From: Trochalopteron elliotii
Taxonomy: Eukaryota > Chordata > Aves > Passeriformes > Leiothrichidae
Length of the DNA: 64,000 nucleotides
Assembly (NCBI GenBank): GCA_024734555.1
Contig: JANPWX010000444.1
Location: forward strand, 186,001 to 250,000
Direction of reading: 5' to 3'
The number at the start of each line of letters is the position of its first letter. Positions within the stretch are counted from its first letter, which is position 1. The translations under genes were made by a program, and so were the position numbers. This document shows, piece after piece, positions 13,472-26,100 of the stretch. The notes below the pieces were generated by a model. That model was given only the letters and a program-made list of their open reading frames with translations, had not been told where the DNA came from and made no database searches.

Positions 13472-14220
13472 CCCACTTTATATATAGAGCCTGACACCAT
13501 ATGGTATCAAATATTGCTTTTTCACTTGGGATAAGTTGTCCTAGCTATGTCTCCTCATAATTTTTCATGGACCCTGTTTCTTCCCCAGCAATGGCAGTAT
13601 GAAACAGAAAATGACTTGGCTTTGTGTAAACCCTGCTCAGCAATAACAAAAACATCTCCATATTATCAACCCTGTGTTCAAAACACAGCCCAGTACCAGC
13701 CACTGTGAAGATAATTAACTCTACTCCAGCCAAAACCAGCATGTTTGTACTGGGCTAAGAACAGAAATAAATGAAACCTGAAAGGTGTCATGAAACAGAC
13801 CACTTTTGCAGAAAGTTTTTTGACAAACCTCATACAACACGAGTAACAATTATAATTAGTTTTCTCTTCACAATGTTTCTTAACATTTTTTACATGGAGA
13901 ATTTTCAGATTTGGTTGTATGCTCTGCAGCTGAATTTTCTCCTTCATTCTCAGGACCCAGAACTTAGATGTGCTCAAATGCTGTATTATTAATTTTATAA
14001 CCCCAACAGCTGCTATTTACTGGCTTCAAGGCCAGTTGCATGGCACAGTTTGCATTCCAAAGCCATGGAATTAGGTAGCTTCATCTTTTCTGGGAATAAG
14101 CACTATAATATACTGCTTGATTAAACCTTATTTGGGCACTGAATGGGAAAGTGCCCATGTGTTTAGGCAAAATAACATGTAAGGAATTGGACCTGCTATT
14201 AGACAGTGTGGGTTATCATG

Positions 14221-15276
14221 TGTGTATTGGGTTTGTGGGGCAAGATCTTGTTAGGGAGTGAGGGGGGGCACAGGTGAGTTTTTTCTGAGAACCTACTGAA
14301 AGTTTCCCCTGCATCCAGCAAAGGCAATGTCAGTCGGCTCCAGGTTGGACACACCTCTGGCCAGGACTGAGCCCTTCAATGAGAGCATAATGCATCTGTG
14401 GGAACATATTTAAGAAGGAAAATAAAGTCATTGCATGAAAACAATAACCAGGGAAGAGAGGAATGAGAATAGGTGAGAATAACAGCTCTGCAGGCAACAA
14501 GGTCACTGAAGAAGGAGGAGGATTTGGTGCTCCAGGCATCAAAACTGAGGTTCCCTTGCAGCCTGTGATGAAGACCATGGTGAGGGAGCTGTGCCTCTGC
14601 AGCATAAGGAGGTCCACGGTGGAGCAGATATTCACCCTGAAGAGCTGGTGGATGCCTGAAGGGGGCAGTTGATCCCATGGGAAGGCCATGCTGGAGCAGG
14701 ATTGTGGCAGGACCTGTGGCTCTGGAGAGAGGTTCCCACACTGGGGCACCTTTGCTGGCAGGACTTGTGACTATGTGGTGGACCAATGCTGGAGTTGTTT
14801 GCTCCTGAAGGACTGCACCCCGAGGGAGGGACCCACATTGGAGCAGTTTGTGAATAACTATAGCCTGTGGGAAGGACCTGCACTGGAGCAAGGTAACAGT
14901 GTAAGAAGTCCTTTCCCTGGGAAGGAAGCAGAGGCAGAAACACCATGATGAACTGACCACAACCCCCATTTCCCGTCACTCTGCAGGACTGAGGGGAGGA
15001 GGTGGAGAATCAGGAAAAAAGTTCAGCCCATGAAGGAGAGAGGGATTGGAGAAACATATTATTAAAATTTGAGTTTCCTTCTCTTTATTCTACTATGATT
15101 TGATTGGACAAAAATTCAATTAATTTATCCAAACTGAGTCTGTTTTGCCCCAATTGTAATGGTTGAGTGATCTCTACATGCCCTAATCTCAAAATTTGAT
15201 CCTCCATTCCAGTCAGGAGGGGAGTGACAGAGGCTTTGGTGGGCACTTGTCATCTAGTCATGGTCATCCCACCACA
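14221..15276 (+). mobile_element. Solo LTR of an avian endogenous retrovirus (ERVL-like), decayed
   Basis: This is an LTR of about 1,056 bp without internal retroviral sequence on either side. It starts TGTGTATTGGGTTTGTGGGG and ends GTCATCCCACCACA, the TG...CA ends of an LTR and a well-known avian ERV end type. The flanks TCATG (left) and GTATG (right) match at three of five bases, as expected for an old 5-bp target duplication. A TATA-like CATATTTAAGAAGG lies near 14404. The middle has degenerate repeats around GGAGCAG (about 14624, 14693, 14839, 14884). Few CpGs remain. The lack of stops on the minus strand (up to 197 codons at 14376-14969) is a side effect of this GC-rich repeat structure and not a gene. 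Confidence 0.85.
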
Positions 15277-16221
15277 GTATGATCTTACTTTAGTGTGAAC
15301 CTTGTCCTGAGCTGTTTACCAGTGTAAACTGAGCAGGAGGGCCATGGCTCCCTTGGAGAACCAGTAGTCAGTACAAGGGTTTTACTTCATGTCCTATTTG
15401 TCCTCTGGGTAAGAAGGTGACTGGCATTTCTTTCTATGTCACTTTTATCTGGAAATAAAAACAATTTATTTCTGTAAGGTAGCTCAGTTTGGGGCTTTTG
15501 TGGCTGTACCTGCTAAACACCTAGAAAATTCCTAAGATTGAAGGGATGCATTTTGTTTCAGGATGCTTAGATATCTACTGTAACCCTGATTTTAAAAATC
15601 GATAGAAAACAGCATATGACAACACTACTTATGTATTATTCCTCTTAAAATGAAAAAGCAAATGTGAAGTTACTAAATTTTTAAATGCAATCAACTTCAC
15701 TTGTGGCCCAAAGTATAAACTGAGTATTAGACAATTTAACAATATTATAAAAATCTGTGCTTTGGAAAAGGATAACATGGATACATTATAGGAATCTGAA
15801 AAGAAAACCTTTGGGAGATGAGCTAATGGTAGCAATTATACAATATGTAGCAGGATAAAAGTTTAGCAGCATAAATATTGATGGCAATTAGCTAAGAATT
15901 AAATGCACATTTAAAAAGGTAAGTGCTCTATGAGAACTGAATGCTTCAGCAGAAATCTTGTTTGGAAAATGTAGTGAGAGATCATTTCACAGCGTCGTGC
16001 TGTATCATAAACACACAACTACTAGAGGTTTTTGATTAAGTGGAAGAGATGAGATCTGTTTCTCTTAAACTTAAAAGCCTCACACAAGCATACAAAATGA
16101 GAAGCAGCCTAGAATTAGGCTACAGCAAAGGAGATTTGGTTTTATTCCTACAACAAAGTTACAGTTAGTCACCCCAAAACTTACTGCATACCCAGCTGAT
16201 AACAACTGTGTCTTGTCTCAA
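15277..16221. other. Non-coding DNA between LTR and satellite
   Basis: No gene or named repeat was seen. The first 200 bases are slightly more GC-rich than the rest, which may be a little more repeat-derived sequence that I cannot place. Confidence 0.5.
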
Positions 16222-16438
16222 TAATATAGATATAGATATAGATATAGATATAGATATAGATATAGATATAGATATAGATATAGATGATATAGATATAGAT
16301 ATAGATTAGATATAGATATAGATATGGATAGATATAGATTATTATATATATATATATATATAGATGATATAGATGGTATGGATAGAGATATAGGTATAGA
16401 TACAGATAGATTAGATATAGATAGATAAATATAGATAT
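16222..16438. repeat. GATATA hexanucleotide microsatellite
   Basis: About 217 bp of (GATATA)n, nearly perfect over the first 80 bases and then interrupted by GATGATA, GATTAGATA and a pure (TA)n run near 16342-16361. The antisense open frame across it (Tyr/Leu/Ile repeats) is an artefact of the satellite. Confidence 0.95.
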
Positions 16439-17815
16439 CTTCTGTCTAGATATTTTCATGCTGGTTTACGTAAGAATTGATATGAGATCAGTTTCAGCTA
16501 ATTAAGTTGCTTCAAGTGGATATCTGCACACCAATGCCAGTTTCACAATCAGTTCGGGCAGGTAAAACCAGGCTCTTCTGCTGAATCAACCATTTCACCC
16601 TCTCCTCTCCCTGGCTGCACTACTCTATCCAAGTAGCACTGCCTCTTCCATTTTGGCACAATTTGCTGGAATTTCAGTCTTTCTCTGGGTTGATTCTCTG
16701 ATTCAGACCAGAACTGTGCAAGCACAGATGAAGGGCAATGCCAAGGTGAGGATGGGCAGACATGAGTGGGGGGTTGGTATTAAGCTCCAGCAGCGCTGCC
16801 AGCATATTCTGGTTTGGGCTGTTTGGGGAACAATGCCATCACTAAGGAGAATTAAGGTGAAACAAAGACTGATCTGTCAAATTCAGGAGACAACAGCTGG
16901 TCTAACAAAGCAACAGACGGTTTTCTAAGAAAGAGCAGTAATACTTATTTTATTAACCCACTCCTGAAATAGAAAGACATTCTGGGCAGAAAAATGGTAG
17001 GAAGATTTATGGGTTATGGCTGTTCTCAGTGAATCATCAACTGTTCCTCTGCCTCTTCTGGAAAAGGAAAAAAGGTTTCAGTTACTCTAGAAGGGGAAAT
17101 GTCTTTGTAAACTTGGGTGTTTTTTACCCTTTAGAACCATGGGAGGTAGGCGATACTAATTCAGTGGTGGAAAGAAGCGCTGACAAGATTCATGGTGCAG
17201 AGAACCCTTGGGAATTCATATACCCAAGAAATCGAGAAGAAATTTTGGAGTAACAGAATTGTTCAAGTATTACTGAAATTGGTGCTTTCTTCATAGCACC
17301 AGCAAGTAGAAAAAGCACAGCTAATACAATGAAAACTAAAATCAATTCCTATTTGGTGGCCCCCATGAAGAGGGAAATCTAGAGCCTAGGCCTCAGACAT
17401 AAGAGAGATGAAAACAGGCTCCTAAATCCTGAGCTTTCACTAAAAATCAGACCACAACAAAAACTCTTTGTATGGTTGTTGAAGTTACCCTCACAGAGGA
17501 AAAGATCATTCAAGAATCTGTTGGAAGAGGGACATAGGGATTCATGGCTGAAAACACTGCAAAATTAGATAAGATAATAACTATTACTTACTATAATATA
17601 TGCAATGTATAACAACTATAAATGAATAAGTTAATAGCTATAGATATTAGATTATAAATAATGGGTTGCAAAATCTCTGAATTATGTCATTCATACTTTG
17701 AAAGAAAAATTTCTTCTAGCTAGTATTTTTGCAACCCCACAGCGTCTTCTTAGGCCCCTTCCTTGAAACACCTTAAATGGTCTCCTATTAAAAGAAGAGG
17801 TATTGTTTCATATGC

Positions 17816-17835
17816 AAAAAAAAAAAAGAAAAAAA
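17816..17835. repeat. A-rich run
   Basis: Twenty bases, all A except one G. No AATAAA is placed to suggest a retrocopy tail. Confidence 0.8.
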
Positions 17836-19629
17836 TTATGTATGTGTCTGAAGGGCTGAAGTTTTTTTATCCAAATTACTTGATTTGTTAGTGTTCTCAG
17901 GCATCTAGAATTCTTAATGAACAATATTATGGATGAACCCACTGAAGATAAAAATAACACCCACAGCTTTCAAGAGGTCTTTTGGAAATGTAAGCCATCA
18001 AATAAATTAACATCTACAGATTTACATAAATGGAAATATGAAAGTATCATTCTTAAGACATTCTGAATACCACTAGAGCAAGAAATTATTTACTTGAAGT
18101 CAAAAATATGCTGTTTCTAGATTCAGAAAAACACTTTGTCCTAGCAGATCAATACCATATAAAAGTCCAGAATCCCAGCACAGTCCTGAAAGTTTACCAA
18201 AATTATTTGGAACGAATAACAGTGATATTCAAATATTGCTTCAAGTGTTTGTCTGCTAATAAATGTAGAAAAATTGTTGTATTCTGTGATGAAGGGGAAT
18301 TGCAAAATCAAATAATATTTAAAAGTTATTGGAAGACAGCAGCAAGCTCTCCAAGGTAGTTAAAAACAGAAGAGATAGTTCGCTTACTTAACTTAGACCT
18401 AGATTCTCACTGAGACTGAGCAAATGTTTTTGATTTAAAAAATATGGGGGTTTGAGAATGGTATTCAACAAACTTGGATACTGTATCAGCTCCTTTCATG
18501 ACAGTCAAAGGGATAAATAAAAATCTCAGCTAAATTCATTATAAATTTCACCGAATAAAGTTCTGTTCTAGAAAATGCCCAAATGTTTATTTTTCCAACA
18601 GCAGATCTGCTGTGAATAAGGTCTAAAAGTTCAATAGATTCTTCAGTATTATTGCTTGATATCATATCGGTCTTCTAGATAGGAATAGGATGTAGGAAAA
18701 TTTTTTCAGTTTCTTGAGTGTCTTTAGCCCTGTTTCCTACTAGTCTCAACAGTGTAACCAACAAGACAGTAGAGTCAGGCAAGGGAGTTGAGCCTTTCTG
18801 TTTCAGCCAGTAAAAGCAGTAGAATATATGTATATTATAAATGATAAATTATTATCAGACTGTGCAGTTTAAGCAGTTGTGTGTTAAAAATGAAGCAGAA
18901 AGGAAAAAAATTGCTTGATTAACCAGTAAGTCAAAGTAATCATTCAAGCCAGGAAGACACTGAAACTCAGTTTTGGTGAATTAGAGGGGAAAAAAAATTA
19001 TGCTACATAAAACATAAATTACATAGCTTCAGAGGTAATCTGAAGTGCAAATGTTGAAAGCTTACAGAGCAAGCAGGAAAATAGTCTCACTGATGCAAAG
19101 GGAAAGACCTAGTCAGAAACAACTTTATATTTGACTTCATTTTTTAAAAAAATCTGATTCAAATTAATATCACGGAAGCAAGCTTATGTGTGGAAATTTG
19201 AAATGGATGCCAGGTTTCTGGTTTCCTCCCATTTCATGTTGCTACTTCCTACAGCTTTAGATGGTGGGTGGCCCTTAGTCACACCCAGTTTGCCATATAA
19301 ATTCAAAGTTAAATTACTAAGAGAAACACATAGCTTCTCAGGTGCCAGATGTTGTTAAGGAGCTTGGAACCTTAGTTCTTAATATCTCAGAGAAGAGGTG
19401 AAAATATTTCCAGTTCCTCCAGAGCCCACTAAGCCACCCACTGAGAGATGTCAGACTGCCAGCTCGTGAGCTGATGATGGTCCAAAGGCTTTGACTTTAG
19501 CTAGCAGACAACCTGGAATCAGCTCTGCTTGGATTAACAAGGAACACAGGACAACTGGCAGATCACTTGGTGCTGAGGACTGGCAACTACATTACATATA
19601 TTGCAGGAGGGCTTTCAGACCATACTCAG

Positions 19630-19654
19630 CTCTGCTCTGCTCTGCTCTGCTCTG
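19630..19654. repeat. (CTCTG)5 microsatellite
   Basis: Five perfect copies of the pentamer, followed by a degenerate TCTTGG. Confidence 0.9.
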
Positions 19655-20336
19655 TCTTGGGAACAGAATGTCTATTATGACTTAGAGGATATTAGATACT
19701 GGATACCCAGATCATATTTGCTCATTTATTTTCATCTGAAAGAAACATATTTTTTATACTTTGTTACCACTTTGTGAAGCAAGCCAAAAAAATCCCAGAA
19801 AATGGAGGTTATTGAGAGGTTTATATAAAAATTAAACCCTTGATCTCATATAAAATGCTTGTGCAGAGACTCACTCACTCACTGATGATTAACTTGAAGA
19901 GAAGCATCTGGTCAGATTCAGATTGCTTTTGTGGGCAGCAATGAAAATGAATTTTTGGCATGTTGAAAACATGGAAGGAAAGATCTGAGCTTGTGGAGTT
20001 CTCTCTGCATTTTTTCTTGATCAACTTTTAATTAAGGAATCAATTTTAAACTAAATTGCCAGGGTGTAAGAAGACCCGTTTTTCTTCCTGAATACTACAG
20101 AAAAGCCAGATGAGTTCTTTTCATCCCTCTTCACCAGACTTGGCAGATATACACCTGCCCTTAAGCTATTCTTGGCTAGTAATGAAGATGAAGCACTGTC
20201 AAAAATCGAGATGGAAAAAAGATTAAGAAGTTAATGCCAAAACAAACTGAGAATTTAAATCACAATAACTAGTGATTGAACTATTTATTCAGAACTAAAT
20301 AGTAGAATGGAATGAATGAAAATACCAAATTGCCAG

Positions 20337-20363
20337 CAAACAAACAAGCAAACAAGCAAACAA
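20337..20363. repeat. CAAA/CAAG tetranucleotide repeat
   Basis: Alternating CAAA and CAAG tetramers over 27 bases. Confidence 0.85.
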
Positions 20364-21679
20364 CTCCTCAGCCTTTATTGGACATTTATCTTTACAAGAG
20401 ATGATGTTGTTACCTGTTAGCCATTTACATTCACTCCATTACAAGGTAAATTAATTTGAAAGAGCTGTACAAGTTCTTAGTAGATGAACATGTTACATAA
20501 TGCCAAACTCTTGTGGATTCTTTGCAAGGTAATATGCTTCAGTGACTGAAGTCGTTCGAAACCTTAAAATACAGCAGATACAATTTTTGGGGTTGAATTT
20601 GAACACACCACATTGGTTTTGTGCTTTTGACAAAGCAAAACATTTCAGTGTTTTCTCAGTCTATGAAGCTTACAGTTTGTAGAGTGCAGTTCTTCTTTGG
20701 ATTACAAACACAGCTGTACCATTTGTCATGGACTGATTCAGACTGCACTGGAGCACAGCAAAGCAGAACACCTGCAATACATCAATGATAACGTATGGGG
20801 CAACAGCACAGAATGAGATTTTAGAAGAAAGAAAAAAGGAAAAAATTAGTCAGAATCCTCAACACCCATTTAGCTATAAAACAAAGGTGAAGGGGCCTGC
20901 ACAGGAAGCCCCATTTTTAGGAATAAAATGGTAATATGGATGTCATCAGATCTCAGTGGATGCAATCAATATAATAACAGCTGTCTCTCTACCAATTGGC
21001 AAAATAAAACACAAGCTTTCCTAGTCATTATGGGGTTAAAGGAAATGGATTTTTAAAATTACAGACTGACTGTAAGCCCTTTCTGTCAAGAGACCTGGAA
21101 GAAGAACAATTTAAAATGAGGTATTAAATAATGACAGGCTTTAAAAAAATTAGCCAGGAAATATTTCATGCAGTAACTATTCAGCCAGTCCAGGCAGCAC
21201 AAAATGTTAAAAATGTGCTTTACATGGCAGTCAGGGAGAATGACCCTACTGGAATCTCTGGCAGATGTCATAAGGGAAGACTTCAGGCTGGACTTTAGAG
21301 TATTGAAGTTGGAGATACAAAACACCCAAGGCCAGCTGTACTCCAACTGAAAAAGAAAAACTGGCCATGTATTAAAGGGGTTTGAACAGGGGTTTGAGCT
21401 GCTTCAAAATTTAATGGTCCTGAAACACAGATTCTTCTGACACTGGAGTGGTTGCTGTTCAAAGGGATGGTTTCTTCTACACCTTTTACAACTTGTGCTA
21501 CGTGGAGTAAGTGTGTCACACTGATCACGCAATAGGCTCCAATAAGAAAACCTAGTCACCCAGAAATTTTGGAAATTATTATGGCCAAAAGGCAAAGACT
21601 TTGGAGTATCACCAGAGCAGGAGATGATGCTTTTTGAAGATGGCCCCACTGTACAGTGAATGGATTATTGCTGCTCAGG

Positions 21680-22355
21680 TAGAGAAACTGGTTTTAAAAG
21701 CGTATCACAAGAGTGGGGGCACTGAAGAGCATGACCAGCAGATGGATCAGGCTGCTAGTATTGAAGTAACACAGATGGGTCTGGGCTGGCAGCATAAGGA
21801 TTAATTGGAGGGTCCCATGACAACTCAGGCCATCAAGGAAGAGATGCAATATGAGACGGGCTCATGATCAAGGTGTGGATTCAACCATGGACAATACGCA
21901 TAGGTTATCCACAAATGTGAAATGTGAATTGCATTCAAGAAGGCCAAGCAGTTAAATCCTCTCTGGAATGGAGGAGGATGGCTGAAATATAAATGGGGAG
22001 GCCTGGCAGATTGATTTTATCACACTCCCACAAACCTGCCTAGGCAAACACCTTATGCTTACAATGGTGGAAGCAAACACCAGATGGCTGGAAACATATC
22101 CCATGCTCCATGCCACTGCCTGGAATACAATCCTGGCCTTTGAAAAGGAACTCTTATGGAAACATGAGTCATACAACAGGATTCATTTCTGAAACAACCT
22201 CATAGACACCCGGGCCAAAGAGCGTGGCACTGAGTGGGTATATCACAGATCTTATCATGCACCAGCCTCTGGGAAAATTGAGTGTAACTATGGTCTGTTA
22301 CAGACTGTACTGACAGTAATTTGTGCTTGTGCTGGGATGTCCGAATATTAGGATA
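21680..22355 (+). pseudogene. ERVL-like pol remnant: RNase H end and integrase
   Basis: Six-frame reading shows retroviral pol blocks in shifting frames. EEHDQQMDQAASIEV (about 21727) resembles the RNase H to integrase junction. VIHKCEM near 21908 is the zinc-binding HHCC region, where the second cysteine of the CxxC pair is replaced by a stop (TGA). WQIDFITL carries the first catalytic Asp of the DDE core (22013-22015). The segment that should hold the second Asp is disrupted and followed by a stop (SYNRIHF then TGA). ASGKIE carries the catalytic Glu (22280-22282). At least one frameshift lies just before WQIDF. The core is therefore broken and cannot act as an integrase. Confidence 0.85.
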
Positions 22356-22620
22356 CACATATACAAAATCTGCCTGGTTAGTGGCCCCACCCAACCAGAA
22401 CTGGCTTCATTTAACAACAATTAAACACACCAGTCCACCTCTCCTGCCTCAAAACACTACTGTGACATGTGGAATTTAGAGTCATTTTATAAAACAAAAA
22501 CAATGGATATTTTCAAGAAATGGCCCATCAATTTAAGGAATGATATCTGTGTGAGTATATAGAAGACAGGGAAGAATGTCTTGAAGAATGTGAGACCTGG
22601 GCATGATATAAATAATATAG

Positions 22621-22633
22621 AATAAGGAGTGGG
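22621..22633 (+). other. Retroviral polypurine tract remnant
   Basis: The purine-rich AATAAGGAGTGGG lies immediately before the LTR start, where plus-strand DNA synthesis would have been primed. One T interrupts each end of the run. The position relative to the LTR supports the call. Confidence 0.6.
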
Positions 22634-22636
22634 TAT

Positions 22637-23144
22637 TGCCTTGGTTTTGGCTGGAAGGGAAATAATTTTCTTCCTATTGGCTGGTATAGTGCTGCGTTTT
22701 GGATTTGGAATATGAATGTCAATAACACCCTAATGTTCTAGTTGTTGCTAAGCAGTGTTTGGGTTAAGTCAACAACTTTTTTATCTTTTAACACCATCCA
22801 ATCAGCAAGCAGCCTCAAAGGTACAAGTTGAAAAGAGAGAAAGGCAGTATAGACGACCCCAACTGGCCAAAGGGTTATTCAATACAGTGTGGTGTCAAGC
22901 TCAGCATATAAACTGTGGGAAAAGCTGGTCATGGACCACTCTTTGAGAATGGTCTGGGTGTTGGTGGGCAAATTTCTATAATCTAGCCATTATTATAAAT
23001 TATTTTATTATTATTATTTTTCCTTCTGTTTTTTATTAAAGCATCTTTAACTCTACCTAAAAATTTCTTCCCAATCACACAGAGTGAGAGGACAGAACAA
23101 GCCACTGGTTGGTGTTTAGCTGCCTGCTGGGTTAAGTTACAACA
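22637..23144 (+). mobile_element. 3' LTR of the ERVL-like remnant
   Basis: An LTR of about 508 bp. Near the start TTGGTTTTGGCTGG and TAGCTGGT-like blocks match the avian ERVL LTR type. A TATAAA box lies at 22907-22912, ATTAAA as poly(A) signal at 23035-23040, and a TTA-rich stretch at 22985-23020 is typical of this family. The end reads GGGTTAAGTTACAACA, with terminal CA at 23144. The 3' flank is TTACT, and a matching 5' duplication cannot be found because the left end of the provirus is lost. Confidence 0.85.
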
Positions 23145-26100
23145 TTACTGAGCATAAACTGTTAAAATGTATGATAGGAAAGAGCAGAAAGTGTGCATAG
23201 CATGAGCAACTTCTTAGTGATATTTCTTAATTTCTAGTTTTGAGCATTCTTAGTTTTGTGCTTGTGCAATTTTTATAAGCACATCATTACTGCTAAAGTA
23301 GCTGTCATGAACTGCAGTTGAGACATAAAACATTAAGGTTCAGGAAAGAAGAAGAAATAGGAGTTCCAAACAGTAAGAATCACAATTGCCTTGACAAGGA
23401 TTAAAAATCATGCTTGTGATGTCATTCTTCATGCTTTACGACACAAGTCCTAACAGTGATTGCCTGGGGTTAGGAAGAGATGTCCCTTTAATTACAGGGA
23501 TCTCATATCTGATTCTGAATCCTTCAACATCACAGCAACACCATGTCTGACCATTTGTCTGAGTCAGCTTCTGTGTTCCCTGCCTCTGTGTCATTTTTCC
23601 AAGGCAGAAACTCTGCTTTGTTACCTAGCAATAAGAAAACTCTTAACTCTAATAGCTGTCCCGTAAAGGAAACCAGCCATGAAAGAGCATGCCAACTCTT
23701 CATTAGTAGCATATGCAGTTTCCCTTCCAGGCCTCCAAGCAGAGAATTTGGCAAGTGTGTATAGCCGTTATGATAAGAGAAACACATACTGCATATTAGG
23801 AAATTACACCAGAACGAAATATGAAAATTCAAGTAGAACTGGAACATTATCACAGAATCCACTGAAAGAAATAATCGTACAATGATAAAAATTGTATTTA
23901 GGGATAACAAGGTAAAAGAAGAAATCCAGATGGTACAATGTAAAAGACAAGCAAACAAACAAATGGACATCTAAGTTTATTGAATCAACGGTACAGAGAG
24001 ATCAATAAAGATTTGCCATCACGAACCTCCAGAGAAGCAAGGTCAATTATTATAAGAAACTAGCTCTTTCACTCAAATAACTGAAATATTTTACACGGTA
24101 TTTTTAGTGTGAGTAGATAATAAAGACTTTATCTTGCAACATGAAAAAAATGTTATAAAAATAAAACCATTTTAATATTTGAAATGTCACTGATAACTTA
24201 AAAATACATTTGACTCTATAGTTAAGATATTGTTCAAACTAGTATTCTCACTATATTTGAATGTTATGTTGAAATGTTCAGAAACAGTAGTTGAAATGAC
24301 AGTGCTCTCTCTGACATGGAAATGTTTTAGCATTTTAACAGCCATATAATCTTCTACAGGATACACTAGCCCAGTTCCGCAGGCATTTTAGGCACGTACT
24401 CCTGTCTGCTCCCTGTTCTGCTGTTCTGCATGGGCAAAAAAAGGCAGGAGAGTCACCCTTTACAGTGCTTAGCTCAAAGTGTGTCTTTTCCTACACATTT
24501 TAGACATCCAAACCTGTTTTGGATTCCTCACTTATGCCTGTCATCTAAAAGATACAGTAATAAGTTTTAGATGCAATTTTCTAACTTTAGGTAAACCGAG
24601 TTTCCCAGATTGGATACTGTTTGGAGTCTCCCTTTCTTTTCCCTGGTACTAGGTAATTTCCATCTACCCAAGATCCAAAATTGGTAAATTTTCTGAATAA
24701 AGATAGTCCCTTATGACTATCCATTCAAGAGCTGAGTACAGCTCAGCCATTTTTGTGTGTGTTTTCTTAAAAGGCAGGTGATTTCTTAAAATCCCATTCA
24801 CACTCTAGTTATATGACAGATCTATTTCATGTAAAATCTTGTTGGAATTTCACAGTTCTAACCCCGAGAAACTTGAATCCATTTGTCTAGCCTTAAAGGA
24901 GGAAAAAATCTGTTATGTAACACAGGGTTTTTTATTGTCTGGTATTTCCTGTCTTTCCCCCAAAGAAGAACTCAAGGATCATGTATTGCACATTTTTTAC
25001 TCATGTGCTACTGGATATTGATTTACTAACATAAGTTTTCAAATAAGACAAACCTCTCTACAGGAGATATCAGCAAATACATACAAAGGAATGGTTCTGT
25101 GCAGCTACATAAAAACCATATTTTAATATGGTGAGTGGAAATGAGTGGAATTTTGCCTTCTTAAGATGACACTCTTCTCTGCAGAAAACTTTAATACAAT
25201 TATGCAGGGTTTTTTATGAGAACATGTAAGAGGTTAATTTTTCATACTGATTAGCACCTACAGTCTAGAAATCAGGACACTTCCTGTTGGAAATGTAAAA
25301 TCACTAGCAAATCATAAAAAATTACCTTCCTTCCCAGCATGAGGTGAGTTGCAAAAAATGAAACTGTTGCTGTCATAGTTACCATTATAGGATGGTAGCT
25401 GAGTAAAATATAAAGAAAGAGTTTGATCATACTTTTGATTTTCAATTTATCTTAGACCTCTTAACCTTCTGTAGCACATTGTGCTTGAGGATTAAAACCA
25501 TTAGTCTAATAACTATAATTAGTCATAATTATCCTAATAGGGGATATTAGTTAATGAAATCTCATTTCAGTGTTCTTAATAGATTTAATTAATACAATAT
25601 TTATATCAGCTGAAGAAACAGAGGCATTTTGCAATTCACCTAATTCTTTATGACTTACCAAGAAATATCAATTTAATGGCAGTTACAAAATACAACCAAA
25701 GATGAGCTCTCAATGTGCCAGGAATTTACCTTGCATCAATATCAGTAATATCGAGATCTTTACACCTCTTCCCCTGACTTTTTCTGAAAAAAAATTTTGA
25801 ATATCCCTGGCTGGTACTTTTCTAGTAGTTTGTCTTTCTTTCAAACTTCTTGGTTTTATTACTGCCCCGCCAAGGAGTTCAAATGTCATTCAGCCACTAA
25901 TGTACTTTCCTCACCTATGGCATCTTTTCCCCTTTCTGGGTGATGGTCAATGAAGTCAAACAAGCCAAAAAATTTCCAATAACAGCAATAGATCACAATG
26001 TGGAAAGGATCCCTATATCCCTATTGCCTCTCGACAGCTCTGGACTCAGGAAATTCATATTTGCATTTAAGAAATATACACTTAAAACAAAGTACCACAT

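Larger units (their letters stand above)
2617..14220. other. Long stretch without recognisable genes
   Basis: About 11.6 kb of unique-looking AT-rich DNA. Only two small tandem duplications (5261-5300 and 8382-8427), a pyrimidine repeat at 13437 and a few exon-like segments (4067-4096, 11930-11975, 13299-13396, all minus strand) stand out. No tRNA, rRNA or known protein domain was seen. A short string near 9570-9600 faintly resembles a CR1 tail but is too short to call. Confidence 0.5.
16439..21299. other. Non-coding DNA with small simple repeats
   Basis: No recognisable gene. It contains an A-rich run (17816-17835), a CTCTG pentamer repeat (19630-19654) and a CAAA/CAAG tetramer repeat (20337-20363). 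Open frames such as 16653-16928 and 18108-18359 on the plus strand have no identifiable domain. Confidence 0.5.
21300..23144 (+). mobile_element. Degenerate ERVL-like provirus remnant: pol debris plus 3' LTR
   Basis: This is the 3' part of an old endogenous retrovirus. In order it holds sequence resembling the end of the RNase H region (about 21680-21790), integrase debris (about 21860-22355), a spacer without recognisable env, a polypurine tract (22621-22633) and a 3' LTR (22637-23144). No 5' LTR, gag or upstream pol was found, so the copy is truncated. The left limit is uncertain because homology fades near 21300. Absence of env fits the ERVL class, which typically lacks it. Stops and frameshifts throughout show that it is inactive. 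Confidence 0.85.

Noticed and set aside
14376..14969. 197-codon open frame on the minus strand, the longest in the window
   Set aside because: Lies wholly inside the solo LTR, antisense to it. Several other frames are open too because of the GC-rich internal repeats.
16181..16459. Tyr/Leu/Ile repeat protein on the minus strand
   Set aside because: Pure translation of the GATATA microsatellite.
23530..23970. 146-codon minus-strand frame rich in hydrophobic residues
   Set aside because: No recognisable family, no splice or promoter context, and partly overlapped by plus-strand open frames. Looks like chance openness.
25324..25353. 6-bp exon between CCTTCCCAG and GTGAGT
   Set aside because: Too short to be spliced under usual rules. 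Chance overlap of acceptor and donor motifs.
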